The translations under genes were made by a program, and so were the position numbers. The notes under the pieces were generated by a model that was given only the letters and a program-made list of their open reading frames with translations, had not been told where the DNA came from and made no database searches. Shown piece after piece: positions 1-9,199 of a stretch of DNA of 64,000 nt (positions are counted from its first letter, which is position 1; each line of letters begins with the position of its first letter). Origin of the DNA: Asparagopsis taxiformis (Eukaryota; Rhodophyta; Florideophyceae; Bonnemaisoniales; Bonnemaisoniaceae); the NCBI GenBank assembly GCA_030407315.1, contig JALQPE010000172.1, positions 1-64,000 on the forward strand, given 5' to 3'.

Positions 1-453
1 CCGTCATTGGCATGCAATGATTGTTGAAAAATATTGTCGCGAATTGGGTACAGATATGTACCAAGGACATTTGAACCTCGATTCGTTTGTCAAGACGAGA
101 GATTTCAATAGCGCAAGATACAACTTCGTGTCCTAAACGTCTGGAATGTGAGCAACCCGTCAAACGGCGCCGATCTCGTGTATTGATTACGGAATCATCT
201 CATGACCAGAGTAGTTTCGCTGTTACTTGGCGAAGATGAATCCGAACTGTTCCAATTTTCACATCCCAGCGATATTATATTCGCCCGGCGAACGCAGCGA
301 CGGATGGATATATGCAGCGATTTCAAAGAATCTTACGCTGGTTTCTTGGAAAACGTAACAGCGTAAGGAGTGTCTGCAAATGGTTCGACCTTGGTCACGC
401 ATTGTGAATCTTCTATACAAGTAAAGTTGCACCATGCAGAGGATGCATGTACA
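1..453. other. Unassigned sequence left of the retroelement
   Basis: No gene, RNA or repeat recognised. Short open stretches exist but none has a family motif. No copy of the retroelement LTR seen at 8468-9199 was found here. Confidence 0.4.
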
Positions 454-855
454 ATGAGGAACCATGTGATCGCAGGGTTCAAACTGAAGACGGAAAATAG
501 TGGCCTTCACCAAATCGCTGTGCCGGACGGTCAGGCTCTCATAGCGTACACGCTGTACTTCGAGAACTCAGCGATCTACGTCGTGGATGAACGCAACGGA
601 GCGACAGCTCAGCGTCTACAAATGTTGGACAATCGGTTGCAAGCAGTGAAAGCAGGCCAGGATGAGCAGTCGGCTGAGCTACTTCGTGAAACCGCAATGC
701 GCTTCAATCATGATGGAACTTGCTTGGTTGCGAAAGTGATGAATTTCAAGACTGATCGCGTAGGGGATTTTGCATGGAGTACATTGATAGGGGGCAAAAG
801 TCTTCAGCAGATGCAGCCTGCATTGAGTGCAACTCGGGACGAGTTTAGAAGGTGA
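454..855 (+). CDS. Possible hypothetical protein (133 aa)
   Basis: An open frame begins just after a TAA at 364-366; its first in-frame ATG is at 454. The predicted protein has no signal peptide, membrane segment or motif I recognise. The middle has a short helical, Glu/Gln-rich part (about residues 55-85). It lies about 510 bp beyond the end of the pol gene, on the opposite strand, and could be host sequence or retroelement flank. It may be a chance frame; I call it only because it is the longest plausible frame in this stretch. Confidence 0.22.
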   Translation: MRNHVIAGFKLKTENSGLHQIAVPDGQALIAYTLYFENSAIYVVDERNGATAQRLQMLDNRLQAVKAGQDEQSAELLRETAMRFNHDGTCLVAKVMNFKTDRVGDFAWSTLIGGKSLQQMQPALSATRDEFRR

Positions 856-1367
856 CGGTGAAATAATGACTGCGACTCGCATAGTCTGCAGGACGTGAGG
901 CCGCGCCACACGACAGACTCGAAACGAACGAGTAGTCTGAGATTCCGAACGAGGTGTGAACGGAAGTGAATTGGATGACGTATTGCGGTCGACGAGCGAT
1001 ACGGGCGTGACAGCTGCAACCGCAAAACAACGATTAAAAACAAAAGAAAAATTTGGAGTCTATCCAATCACTGACCAGTATTAAAGTGCTTCACTCTGAG
1101 CATCCAAACACAAGGGCAGGCGATGCGGAACGCGTGACACGGGGCGGATCTGGAGAGAGAAAGAGATCAATTACAGAGACACTTGATGGAGCATCTGACA
1201 GCAGTTTTCTGGCGTCGACCACCAAAATGGAGCACATCAAACTTCATTTGAATGTTTCTTCAATTCCCGGCATCGAGGAAGCAAAAGCGGAGACCTACCC
1301 GACGGTCGTAAGAATGACTTGAAAGTGGGGCACCAGCGGTTTCTTCCTTGGCAGACGACTCTGCCTA
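856..1367. other. Flank of pol, no LTR seen
   Basis: This stretch should hold the polypurine tract and 3' LTR of the gypsy element on its minus strand. By eye I see no sequence like the LTR at 8468-9199 and no terminus of the expected TG...CA type. A purine-rich run follows the pol stop on the minus strand, but no LTR start follows it. Either the element is truncated here or its 3' LTR lies beyond coordinate 1. Confidence 0.4.
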
Positions 1368-4300
1368 TTACGCTTCTTTCATCGTCGATACGAGAGAAAA
1401 CCCAACTTTCCGCTTATTCTCGCTTCGCAATTTTTGGCGCGACTTTTCTTGATTACGCTTTTTGCGGCGAAAGCGAGCCACAAATGCTGGCGGGATGCTA
1501 GCTGCGGGTTCCCAGGTATCATCAGCTTTCGTGTAACCGTACCACCGCACTTTGAACAGGGTTTCACCTTGTTCCCCCTTTCTCTCTTCCAAGAGCCTCT
1601 CTATCGGATATTCGGTTTCTGAGCGACGGCTTCCGCTGCGTCCCGTATGGGCCTTACTAATACCTTTTGTGGGCCGCGAAGTCCTCTTTTGCGACTTGCC
1701 TGTGCGAGCGCTCCGGCGCAACGGTGTGTTCTTTCGCACAATATTCCGAGGGCTTCTCCGTGCGCTGCCTTCTTCGTGTTTGTTGGCCTGCGAACGCTCG
1801 AGTTCGGAGCTCAAGTTACCCTTCGAGGTTTTGGACAATTCTTCCCCCATTGTGGTCAAAGATGGACATGTAGGGATAGGTACTTCCGCAATCTCCTTAT
1901 CCATTATGGTTTCTCGTTCGGCTCGGCTGTTCACCCGCGACGCTCCCAAGGTGGTAAAATGCTGGTGATCTCCCGAGCCCATAGAAACGTCATTTGGGCC
2001 CTCCGATTTGTTCAAGCCTTTTGGGCTCAGTTCTTCGTGAGTAATGCCATTTGGGCCATTTTCGATATCCGCAGCGCTCTCCGGTTTCTTGTCCGCCTCA
2101 TTCCTTGTGGGATTCGTTACCTCGTCCCTCTCAGGCTCCGTAACCTTTGCGTCTGTAAGGGGATTCGGGGCTGGCCTCACGCGGTCGGAACTGACCCGTT
2201 CCGGGATATCGTCTATGAGAATGTCCAACGTATGACCGTTATTGGTTATCACCGGGTATGGCCCGAATGACTGGAAGTCCAATTTGTTGCGAGCGCGTCC
2301 CAGAATAGTTATCTCCTGCGAGGTTCCTTTCAGGTCTAGATACACTTGATCCCCTGCGCGTAAATTCCGATTAGGTGAGCGGACGTTTTTGTCGAAGTCC
2401 TTCTTGTAGCGTTCCTGAGCCTTGTTCAGAGAGCGATTTGCTTTTGCCAGCATAGTTCCGAAACGCCCCCTCCAGGTTTCTCTCGTCCAAGCGTTGCGGT
2501 CCTCCTCCAATTGGAGGTCCTCCACACCCAGACTCGGTGGGGCTCGCGTTAGCGTCAACTCGAAGGGAGTAGTATTTGTTGCCCGATGAACGCATCGGTT
2601 GTACGCATATGCGAGCATAGCGAGATACTCGTCCCAGTTTTTCTGATCTTCTGAAACGTAATGTCGTAACATTGATGCGAGCGTGCGGTTAAACCGCTCT
2701 ACCTGCCCGTTTGTCTGCGGGTGGTAGGTAGTCGTGGTTATCGGCTTGATGTTCAGCATGCGGCACATGTCTAAAAATAGTTTAGACGTGAACTGCGGGC
2801 CGTTATCGGATAAAATGGATTTCGGCGCTCCGTATACAAACACCCATTCCTCCACAAAGGCTTTCGCCACTAGATGAGACTTGATGGACGCCATCGGTAC
2901 CAGGCGACACAACTTCGAGAATCGGTCCATTATGACAAGGACGTGTAATCTTCCCTTTGTAGTCCTAGGGAGCGGTCCTAGTATGTCAATTGCGATCTCC
3001 TCCAAGGGATATGTCGCTGGAAATAACTGCAGCGGGTTGGTATGCCGCGACAATTGGACACGGTCTCTGGCGCATGTCTCGCAACCCCTCACAGTCGCAT
3101 ACACTTCAACGATCATTGACGGCCAGTAGAGGTTTTGCTTAAGGGTTTCGTACATTCGCCGAATCCCAGGGTGTCCTGCAATGGCCGAAAAATGGTAAGC
3201 CTTGAGTAAGCGAGGGCGAAGTGTTTCTGGGACCACGACTTGAACGCTTCGGGTCCTCGGGTGGGTGCGAACCAGCACCCCTTCTGTCGTCAAAGCGTAT
3301 TCGGTTCGTTCTCCCCGTTCCATCCTTCCCTGGATGGTCTGGCATAGGTCGTCTCTGCTTTGCTCGACTACCCATTCGTCGCGTGAAATAGCGATTGGTA
3401 GGGCCTGTGTGAGATTTACAAAACACGGAACGGATTCACGCAACAGTGCGGGATACATCTCTTCTCCCCATTCTTCGCTGTTGGACGCACCTGCGTCCAA
3501 TTGTTCGTCGATCAGGAAGGTTGGAATCTCCTCTTCGATGGGGTACTTATCCGTTCCGGTTGTCCGTAAGCGCGAGAGTGAGTCGGGGACTACATTCTTG
3601 ACGCCTGGACGGTATTCGATGTCAAAGTCGAATTCGGCTAGGCGTAACCTCCATCGAGCGAGCCTCCCCTCTGAGGGGGTGATAGATAGGATCCACGTCA
3701 GGGCGTTGTGATCCGTTCTGACGGTGAACCTTGTCCCCTCGAGGTACGGGCGCAGTAGTGATATGGCCCAGAATACCGCCAGACACTCCTTCTCCGTTGT
3801 AGAGTATCTTCTTTGCGCGTCATTCATGGTTTTACTCCAGTAACCAACCGGGTGGAGAACCTTGTCTTCTTGCTCCTGGAGTAGCGCGCAACCCAACTGG
3901 TAATCCGAAGCATCCACGTCGAGGGTGTAATGCATTCCCGGTTTCGGTAAACATAGTATCGGCGGGGATATTAGCGCTTCCTTCAGTGCGTTGAACGCAC
4001 CTTGCTGTTCGACCGATGGGACCCCTAGGCTAGTTGGAGCTCCCTTCTTCAGCAATTCTGTCAGCGGGGCGGCGAGTTTAGCGAAAGACTTCACGAATCT
4101 GCGATATACATTACAAGAACCCAGGAAACTTCTCAGTTGAGTCTGCGTGGTGGGGTACTCTGCCCCTTGTATCGCATTCAAGCCCTGTGACAAGACTTCT
4201 AGGCGTCCGGGTCGGATGCGATGGCCTAGGTAGTCGACCTTGCGCCTGAAGAATTCGCTCTTCTTGAACTTCAAGGTCACTCCCGCTTTTCGTAATATCG

Positions 4301-5939
4301 TTAGTATCTCGTCTACATGAGTCAGGTGCTCTTCCTCTGAGCGGGAGAAGATGATAACATCATCCAGATAGACCAAACAAAAGCGCCATTTTACCGCCGA
4401 GAGCAGTATATCCAGCGCTCTTTGGAAGGTCGCAGGTGCGTTAGTTAGTCCGAAAGGCATTCGGAGGAACTGGTAGGACCCAACGTGGGCCGTGAAGGTA
4501 GTCTTCTCACGGTCTTCCGGCGCGACAGGGATTTGCCAATAGCCGCTATTGCAATCCAAGGTTGTGAAAATGCATGCTTCTCCAAGCGAATCGATGCAGT
4601 CATCCATCCGGGGTATGGGGTATGCATCTTTCACCGTAACGGAGTTTAGTTTCCGGTAATCGACGCAAAAGCGGGAGGATCCATCCTTTTTGGGCACCAC
4701 CACCACCGGGCTAGCCCATTCTGATTGCGCCGGTTCGATGACTCCGGCATCGAGCATTTCTTGTATCTGGGCGGAAATCACCTCCCGGTTTTTGTGACCG
4801 GCTCGGTAAGGTGCCTGGCGAATTGGGCGGACACCGGCGTGGAGCTGAATGCGGTGCTCCGTGGCGGCTATTTCTCCCAGGTGGCCGCTCCACATGGTAG
4901 AGTGCCGCCGCAGCATTTGGAGGATACGGTTCTTCAATGATTTGTCCTTCAGTTCCATGTCGGTGAGTAGGTTCTGTTCCCAGTCATCTGCATCATTCGG
5001 CTTTCCTAGCCTAGAGGTTTCCTTCGGCTGCTCGTCTGGAGCTGGATTTCCTTTGGGTTTCTGGCCCTGTAGGGTGAGTATGGCAGGTGGTGGACCATCA
5101 GTATGTCCCATGACCATCCCTTTTGGTAGCCATACGTCGCGGCCGCCGAAGTTCATAACCTGCACTCCAAAGGGCACCAATGGCCGGATGGTTGCGATGC
5201 CATTGAGCATTTGGACTTGGCGGTTATCCGATAATTCCTTATAGGGCACCATGACTTGGAGTCCCTCCGTGCGGGCAACGACTGGTACTCTTGTGGCGGT
5301 TCCAGGGCGCAGGAGAGTCCTCTTGGCGATTCGTATTGTCCTGTCAACACCGTCGTTTCTCGTCCTTGCAGTATTGGGTCTTAGCCGTTCTGGGCGCTTC
5401 GTCCACCCTATCGGCACCCGTTCTTGAGTCCGCTGCAGTACCATTACCTTCTGTTTTGGTAGTATGGCTTCGACGGCTGCGTTGATGAAGTCGCAGCCCA
5501 GGATACAGGACACTGATAGCTGCTCCACTACAATAAACCGTTGACGCAGAGACGATCTTCCGACTTGGATTGGTATTGTTGCTAACGCAATTGGCGGCAT
5601 GCGCTTCCCATTAGCGTCCAGGACGTGCACCCCTGCGGGTAATAAATCCAACGGATAGCGTTCTTTCCAGTCTGCCGGTAGGCATGACTCCTTGAACACG
5701 CTCAAGCTAGCACCAGTGTCCAGAATTGCTGGTACGTGTGCGTATTTTTCACTCTTGAGAGCGAAAAGGACGTCCACGCGGTAGTTCTTTGTTCCGACGG
5801 CTAGGACAGGAACATCGGTCCGAGGCGATGCATCGGGTGAGATGGCAACCTCTTGGTCCTGTGTGGTGGGGATAGGAGGACGAGTCGCCGGCGAATCCTC
5901 GTCCCCCTCGGTGACCCCTATCTCTTCCTGAGTCACCAT
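1368..5939 (-). CDS. pol: Gypsy Pol polyprotein with C-terminal chromodomain (1523 aa)
   Basis: Visible modules in order: aspartic protease with DTGAS near residue 74; reverse transcriptase with the YLDD active site near 524-527; RNase H about 670-790; integrase with an HH-CC zinc finger about 915-956, then catalytic D985, D1045 and E1081; a basic, low-complexity linker; and a chromodomain about 1444-1492 with the aromatic VRWYGY and DTWEP signatures. No internal stop is present. The frame is -1 relative to gag and stays open upstream of its first ATG into the last codons of gag. Pol could therefore be made by -1 frameshifting or by re-initiation; I saw no canonical slippery heptamer. Pol protein would be processed by its own protease and would copy and integrate the element. 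Confidence 0.93.
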   Translation of the reverse strand: MVTQEEIGVTEGDEDSPATRPPIPTTQDQEVAISPDASPRTDVPVLAVGTKNYRVDVLFALKSEKYAHVPAILDTGASLSVFKESCLPADWKERYPLDLLPAGVHVLDANGKRMPPIALATIPIQVGRSSLRQRFIVVEQLSVSCILGCDFINAAVEAILPKQKVMVLQRTQERVPIGWTKRPERLRPNTARTRNDGVDRTIRIAKRTLLRPGTATRVPVVARTEGLQVMVPYKELSDNRQVQMLNGIATIRPLVPFGVQVMNFGGRDVWLPKGMVMGHTDGPPPAILTLQGQKPKGNPAPDEQPKETSRLGKPNDADDWEQNLLTDMELKDKSLKNRILQMLRRHSTMWSGHLGEIAATEHRIQLHAGVRPIRQAPYRAGHKNREVISAQIQEMLDAGVIEPAQSEWASPVVVVPKKDGSSRFCVDYRKLNSVTVKDAYPIPRMDDCIDSLGEACIFTTLDCNSGYWQIPVAPEDREKTTFTAHVGSYQFLRMPFGLTNAPATFQRALDILLSAVKWRFCLVYLDDVIIFSRSEEEHLTHVDEILTILRKAGVTLKFKKSEFFRRKVDYLGHRIRPGRLEVLSQGLNAIQGAEYPTTQTQLRSFLGSCNVYRRFVKSFAKLAAPLTELLKKGAPTSLGVPSVEQQGAFNALKEALISPPILCLPKPGMHYTLDVDASDYQLGCALLQEQEDKVLHPVGYWSKTMNDAQRRYSTTEKECLAVFWAISLLRPYLEGTRFTVRTDHNALTWILSITPSEGRLARWRLRLAEFDFDIEYRPGVKNVVPDSLSRLRTTGTDKYPIEEEIPTFLIDEQLDAGASNSEEWGEEMYPALLRESVPCFVNLTQALPIAISRDEWVVEQSRDDLCQTIQGRMERGERTEYALTTEGVLVRTHPRTRSVQVVVPETLRPRLLKAYHFSAIAGHPGIRRMYETLKQNLYWPSMIVEVYATVRGCETCARDRVQLSRHTNPLQLFPATYPLEEIAIDILGPLPRTTKGRLHVLVIMDRFSKLCRLVPMASIKSHLVAKAFVEEWVFVYGAPKSILSDNGPQFTSKLFLDMCRMLNIKPITTTTYHPQTNGQVERFNRTLASMLRHYVSEDQKNWDEYLAMLAYAYNRCVHRATNTTPFELTLTRAPPSLGVEDLQLEEDRNAWTRETWRGRFGTMLAKANRSLNKAQERYKKDFDKNVRSPNRNLRAGDQVYLDLKGTSQEITILGRARNKLDFQSFGPYPVITNNGHTLDILIDDIPERVSSDRVRPAPNPLTDAKVTEPERDEVTNPTRNEADKKPESAADIENGPNGITHEELSPKGLNKSEGPNDVSMGSGDHQHFTTLGASRVNSRAERETIMDKEIAEVPIPTCPSLTTMGEELSKTSKGNLSSELERSQANKHEEGSARRSPRNIVRKNTPLRRSARTGKSQKRTSRPTKGISKAHTGRSGSRRSETEYPIERLLEERKGEQGETLFKVRWYGYTKADDTWEPAASIPPAFVARFRRKKRNQEKSRQKLRSENKRKVGFSLVSTMKEA

Positions 5940-5956
5940 AGCCGGAGCCCCCTCCC

Positions 5957-8182
5957 CTACTGGTTCTCCGGCTGGTCGTTTTCCGTCAACTCGAGAGAGT
6001 CGGAGGAGGACCCGCTACCGAAGTTCTCCTGTTCGGCTCCCCCTTCCTCCTCTTGGATAGTGAGAGCGCGCAAAAACGCGAGCTCTTGTCGGTTGTACGG
6101 TTCCTTCGCCTGGGCATCTCTTATTGCCATGCGTAACTCTTGTGGCAACATCCGACATTGGGTCATCACGTGGCCCATCTTACGGCAAATGAGACACTTT
6201 AACGGCGGCCTGGTTGCACCCCCTTGCGGTTTCGGCGGGTAGCCCGGGCGAGCGTGTTCCTTTTGCTGGCTTGGGCGACGCGCGAAATTCACGCCATTAT
6301 AAGCCCCGCCCTGTTCGGCGAAATTCACGGGCTTCGGCTGTCTTGCGGGTATCTCGTCTTGGCGTAACCCGTTGTCTCCCGGGTTTCTCGGTGCCGTTGT
6401 CGGCGGTGACTCCGACGATGCCGGAGTGCCGGTACCCATGCCTACTGTTAGTATCGCATTTTCGTTACCCATGGGATAGTCTTCGGAGTCCAGCGAAATG
6501 GTGTTAACTCGCCTTGCGCTTTTGACTGGCGGCAAGTTCGTCCGAAAACGGTTATGAATGCGGTGAGTTTCCCGAGCGGTGTCGCCGAGACTCTGGGCTC
6601 TCATTCTTACATCTTGAAATGACATGCGGGGGTTCCTCGCGACATCGTCGCGGACCACGTGCTGCGAATATGACGAAAGCCCGTCGATATATGCGGCCAT
6701 CAGTGAACGTTCTTGGAATGCGTCCCCGCAACGGAGTGCCGCTTTCCTGAGGCGGAAAGCAAATTGGTCTTCGCTTTCACCGACGACCTGACGCATTTGC
6801 GTGACTTCTCGGAAAGATGCCTGCAGGACCGATTCCTTCGCATAAGCGAGAAGTAGCCAGTTAACTGCCTCGGGGTAAGAGTAGATCACATCCACCCCGG
6901 GGCGGGCGTCTTCGAAGCCAGTGCCACGGCCCACATATGATAGCATTGTCTCCCGGGCTTCGCCTCCCATGAAGTATTTCATTAGGGGCAGGGCAGCACC
7001 CTCGGCCACGCCCGTTTCGTCACATGCGAATTTAAAGTTTTTGAGGAAAGCTAGTACGGCGATCGGGTCCTCACCGGTAAATATGGGTACCGTCATGACA
7101 TGCTTGAGTTGGCGAGCTGTCTTGGACAAGCCCTGTGCCACTTCGTCATCATATCGACTATCGCGCTTGCGTAAGCGGTAAGTACGGTACGATAAAACCT
7201 TGGTGAAGCGTTCGTTTAGCGGCTTCAGTTCGATCAGGCCCGGATACACGTCGTCGCCAAGGGTACCCCCATGCGGCGAGGGTACTTCTTGGGTGACACC
7301 CGAGGCTTCTCGCATGAGATTCAACCAACGGCGGGTGTCTTCGTGCTCTTGGTCCATTACCACTTTGGGCAATTCGGTTGGCGCGGCAATGCGCTCCTGC
7401 TGCGGTTCCTTCGTCACCTCCTGTGGTGACGCTTGCACTGATTCCTCAACCCGAGTAATTGCTAGCGTCTCTTGCACGAGGCGCGCGACCTCCTCCGGTA
7501 GGGTTGATTCCATTTCCCTGCGTGCCCACCGCATGACCGCGGGCTCCAGTTGCCTTAAGAGGATAGGTAATATCTCCGCTACGAGTGATGCCTTCATGTC
7601 TTCGTAGGACTGCCGGGGGTTGACCCGGGCCTCTTGATCTATCTCCTCGCGAGCGATTTCTCTGGCGATTGCTCGCGCTTGTTTGACGTTGACGGATTCC
7701 GAACTTCTTTCCCTGCCCCTTCCCGTTACGGAAGACGGCTTTTTCGGAGGCTTATCCGGAAAGGCAAAAATCGACGGCAGCGATTCTATCTCCAAATTTG
7801 GTAATGATCCGGCCGTGACGGCGGGTTCCATGGCTACTGGCACCCCCGTTTCTGGTCCCGCCGATGCGCTCGGCTGACCGACAGTGGAGCGAGGGTCCGT
7901 GGTCAGGTCCACCCTGACCGGAAGATCGGACTTCACCTCCGTCTGCTTCGGAGATGAGAACTCCAATCGTTGCACCGGGTTGCCGTTACCGGATTCCGGC
8001 GAATTTTTCGACGACGCGGCCGATGCTGCCCTTCGCTGCGAGCGCGTTCGTGGCGAGCGCATGGGCGGAATGCTTGCGGGTCCCCTTCTCGGTTTTCCGC
8101 TAGTTTGCGCCGTCTTTGATGACGACGCTTCCTTCGCCTTGGCCAACGAGCTGGCCGTAGGGCGATTCACGTTCGGTGACAT
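5957..8182 (-). CDS. gag: Gypsy Gag polyprotein with CCHC zinc knuckle (741 aa)
   Basis: The ATG at 8182 opens a frame of 741 codons that ends in TAG 18 bp before the first ATG of pol. The N-terminal third is low-complexity, rich in Ser, Pro and charged residues. The middle (about 320-560) is the helical retrotransposon Gag region, with the usual pattern of a short-hydrophobic, Arg-rich capsid-like fold. A single CX2CX4HX4C knuckle lies at residues 663-676. The C-terminal tail is acidic. Family knowledge: Gag forms the virus-like particle and the knuckle binds element RNA. A divergent relative of this protein is encoded at 9198-10589. Confidence 0.9.
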   Translation of the reverse strand: MSPNVNRPTASSLAKAKEASSSKTAQTSGKPRRGPASIPPMRSPRTRSQRRAASAASSKNSPESGNGNPVQRLEFSSPKQTEVKSDLPVRVDLTTDPRSTVGQPSASAGPETGVPVAMEPAVTAGSLPNLEIESLPSIFAFPDKPPKKPSSVTGRGRERSSESVNVKQARAIAREIAREEIDQEARVNPRQSYEDMKASLVAEILPILLRQLEPAVMRWARREMESTLPEEVARLVQETLAITRVEESVQASPQEVTKEPQQERIAAPTELPKVVMDQEHEDTRRWLNLMREASGVTQEVPSPHGGTLGDDVYPGLIELKPLNERFTKVLSYRTYRLRKRDSRYDDEVAQGLSKTARQLKHVMTVPIFTGEDPIAVLAFLKNFKFACDETGVAEGAALPLMKYFMGGEARETMLSYVGRGTGFEDARPGVDVIYSYPEAVNWLLLAYAKESVLQASFREVTQMRQVVGESEDQFAFRLRKAALRCGDAFQERSLMAAYIDGLSSYSQHVVRDDVARNPRMSFQDVRMRAQSLGDTARETHRIHNRFRTNLPPVKSARRVNTISLDSEDYPMGNENAILTVGMGTGTPASSESPPTTAPRNPGDNGLRQDEIPARQPKPVNFAEQGGAYNGVNFARRPSQQKEHARPGYPPKPQGGATRPPLKCLICRKMGHVMTQCRMLPQELRMAIRDAQAKEPYNRQELAFLRALTIQEEEGGAEQENFGSGSSSDSLELTENDQPENQ

Positions 8183-8446
8183 AACTGCTTTGCGTTAGAA
8201 CGCAATTGACTTGTTGAGGTTATTCTTCTCCAAGGGTTTTACGTCTGTCGACGGTTATCACTACGACGCGTGGTCGATTTACGGTGACCTGCGATCCAAC
8301 CTCAGTGGATCGGCTTACTCACAATTTTCCTAATTGGTAAGGAATTTGTATCTTCACGCTGATACGCGATCTTCACGCTGATAAGCGGTGTATCAAGCCC
8401 ACTCGGCGAAATGTTCTTGCAACTTGTGTAACTTGATCTTTCCGGA
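8183..8446 (-). other. Retroelement 5' leader with 15-bp direct repeat
   Basis: Untranslated leader between primer-binding site and gag. It holds a perfect 15-bp direct repeat, ATCTTCACGCTGATA, at 8350-8364 and 8369-8383 (19-nt period). Leaders of this kind often carry packaging or dimerisation signals; that role is inference only. Confidence 0.6.
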
Positions 8447-8464
8447 TTCTAGGTCGAGAGACCA
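8447..8464 (-). other. Primer-binding site, tRNA-Tyr-like
   Basis: The minus strand reads TGGTCTCTCGACCTAGAA, three bases after the LTR terminus. Its complement ends in ACCA and fits a tRNA 3' end, with C at position 61, acceptor strand UCGAGAG and discriminator A. A tRNA starting CUCUCGA with a C1-G72 pair is typical of eukaryotic tRNA-Tyr. The same 18 bases, and no more, recur at 10648-10665. Confidence 0.8.
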
Positions 8465-8467
8465 GAA

Positions 8468-9199
8468 TGTAGGACTTAACTGGCGCTTAGACGTAATGAC
8501 TTAGGTAGTCGTCCAAACGTCTCGAGTAGTCGCCGGAGAGGCGGCTTCGCACTCCTGGCTTTTGTTAACCCGAAGCGGTAAAGCGTAGTCGCACTGCCGA
8601 CGACCGTCCACTGGCCTCGACTCGGTAGGTGGTAGAGCGGTTTGAATCGGAAGGATCTTGATCACCCTTAGGGGAAAATCCACCAGGGCGACACACGAGC
8701 CAACGGTGGCTAGGTCGGATCACGGAAACAGGCGGGCGTTTTAGCGGTTAGTCAACCCAGAACGGACGGCGCGACACACAGTGTATGTCGGTTCCGGGCA
8801 CTCACGCTTAGACGAAACCGTTGACCTTGATCAGCCTCACACGCGTAGACGTCGTGTTGGCGTTCCGTGGCAACCCGGGGACCACGGTACGTTACGCACC
8901 CACGCCGTGATGCGGAACGGAACAATCCCTAAGACGGAAACGATAGACACAAGTGTCGAAAACAATGCGTCACCTCTAGGATTGACTTGGATCGGTACCT
9001 TAGAGGGGGTTTGTTACCTTTTACTCATTGGAGAAGGGTCACTACTTGTAATTGCGTACCGGGGCCGAGCGGTCCGTCCCGAGGGCCCAATGGGGTGGGC
9101 CGCGCCGGCGGCCGCGGTGGTATTGCAATACGTGTACTACGACCAATAACCCTACACGTGGCGCTCGCCATGCTCGCATGTGCGCCCGCCAATTCTACA
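8468..9199 (-). repeat. 5' LTR of the gypsy element
   Basis: Starts TGTAGG next to the primer-binding site and ends ...TTCTACA, giving TG...CA termini and a length of about 732 bp. The right boundary is placed where the reading frame of the neighbouring gag is cut: its stop codon TAG lies inside the LTR terminus. An alternative end at 9156 (...CCCTACA) cannot be excluded. It contains a CTCGGTAG plus GTGGTAGAGC block at 8621-8640 that recurs in the two other LTRs of this region. Confidence 0.7.

Larger units (their letters stand above)
1368..9199 (-). mobile_element. Ty3/gypsy chromodomain LTR retrotransposon, 3' LTR not seen
   Basis: Order on the minus strand: 5' LTR (about 9199 to 8468), primer-binding site (8464-8447), leader, gag, then pol with protease, reverse transcriptase, RNase H, integrase and a C-terminal chromodomain. 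That order (integrase after RNase H) defines Ty3/gypsy, and the chromodomain places it among chromoviruses. Both ORFs are free of stops and frameshifts, suggesting a young copy. It is inserted in the gag of a second gypsy element. The matching 3' LTR is absent from 1-1367, so completeness is uncertain. Chromodomain elements are thought to target heterochromatin through modified histones. Confidence 0.85.

Noticed and set aside
9157..9161. Alternative LTR end at ...CCCTACA (9156)
   Set aside because: The end at 9199 fits the cut gag frame better; the first cannot be excluded.
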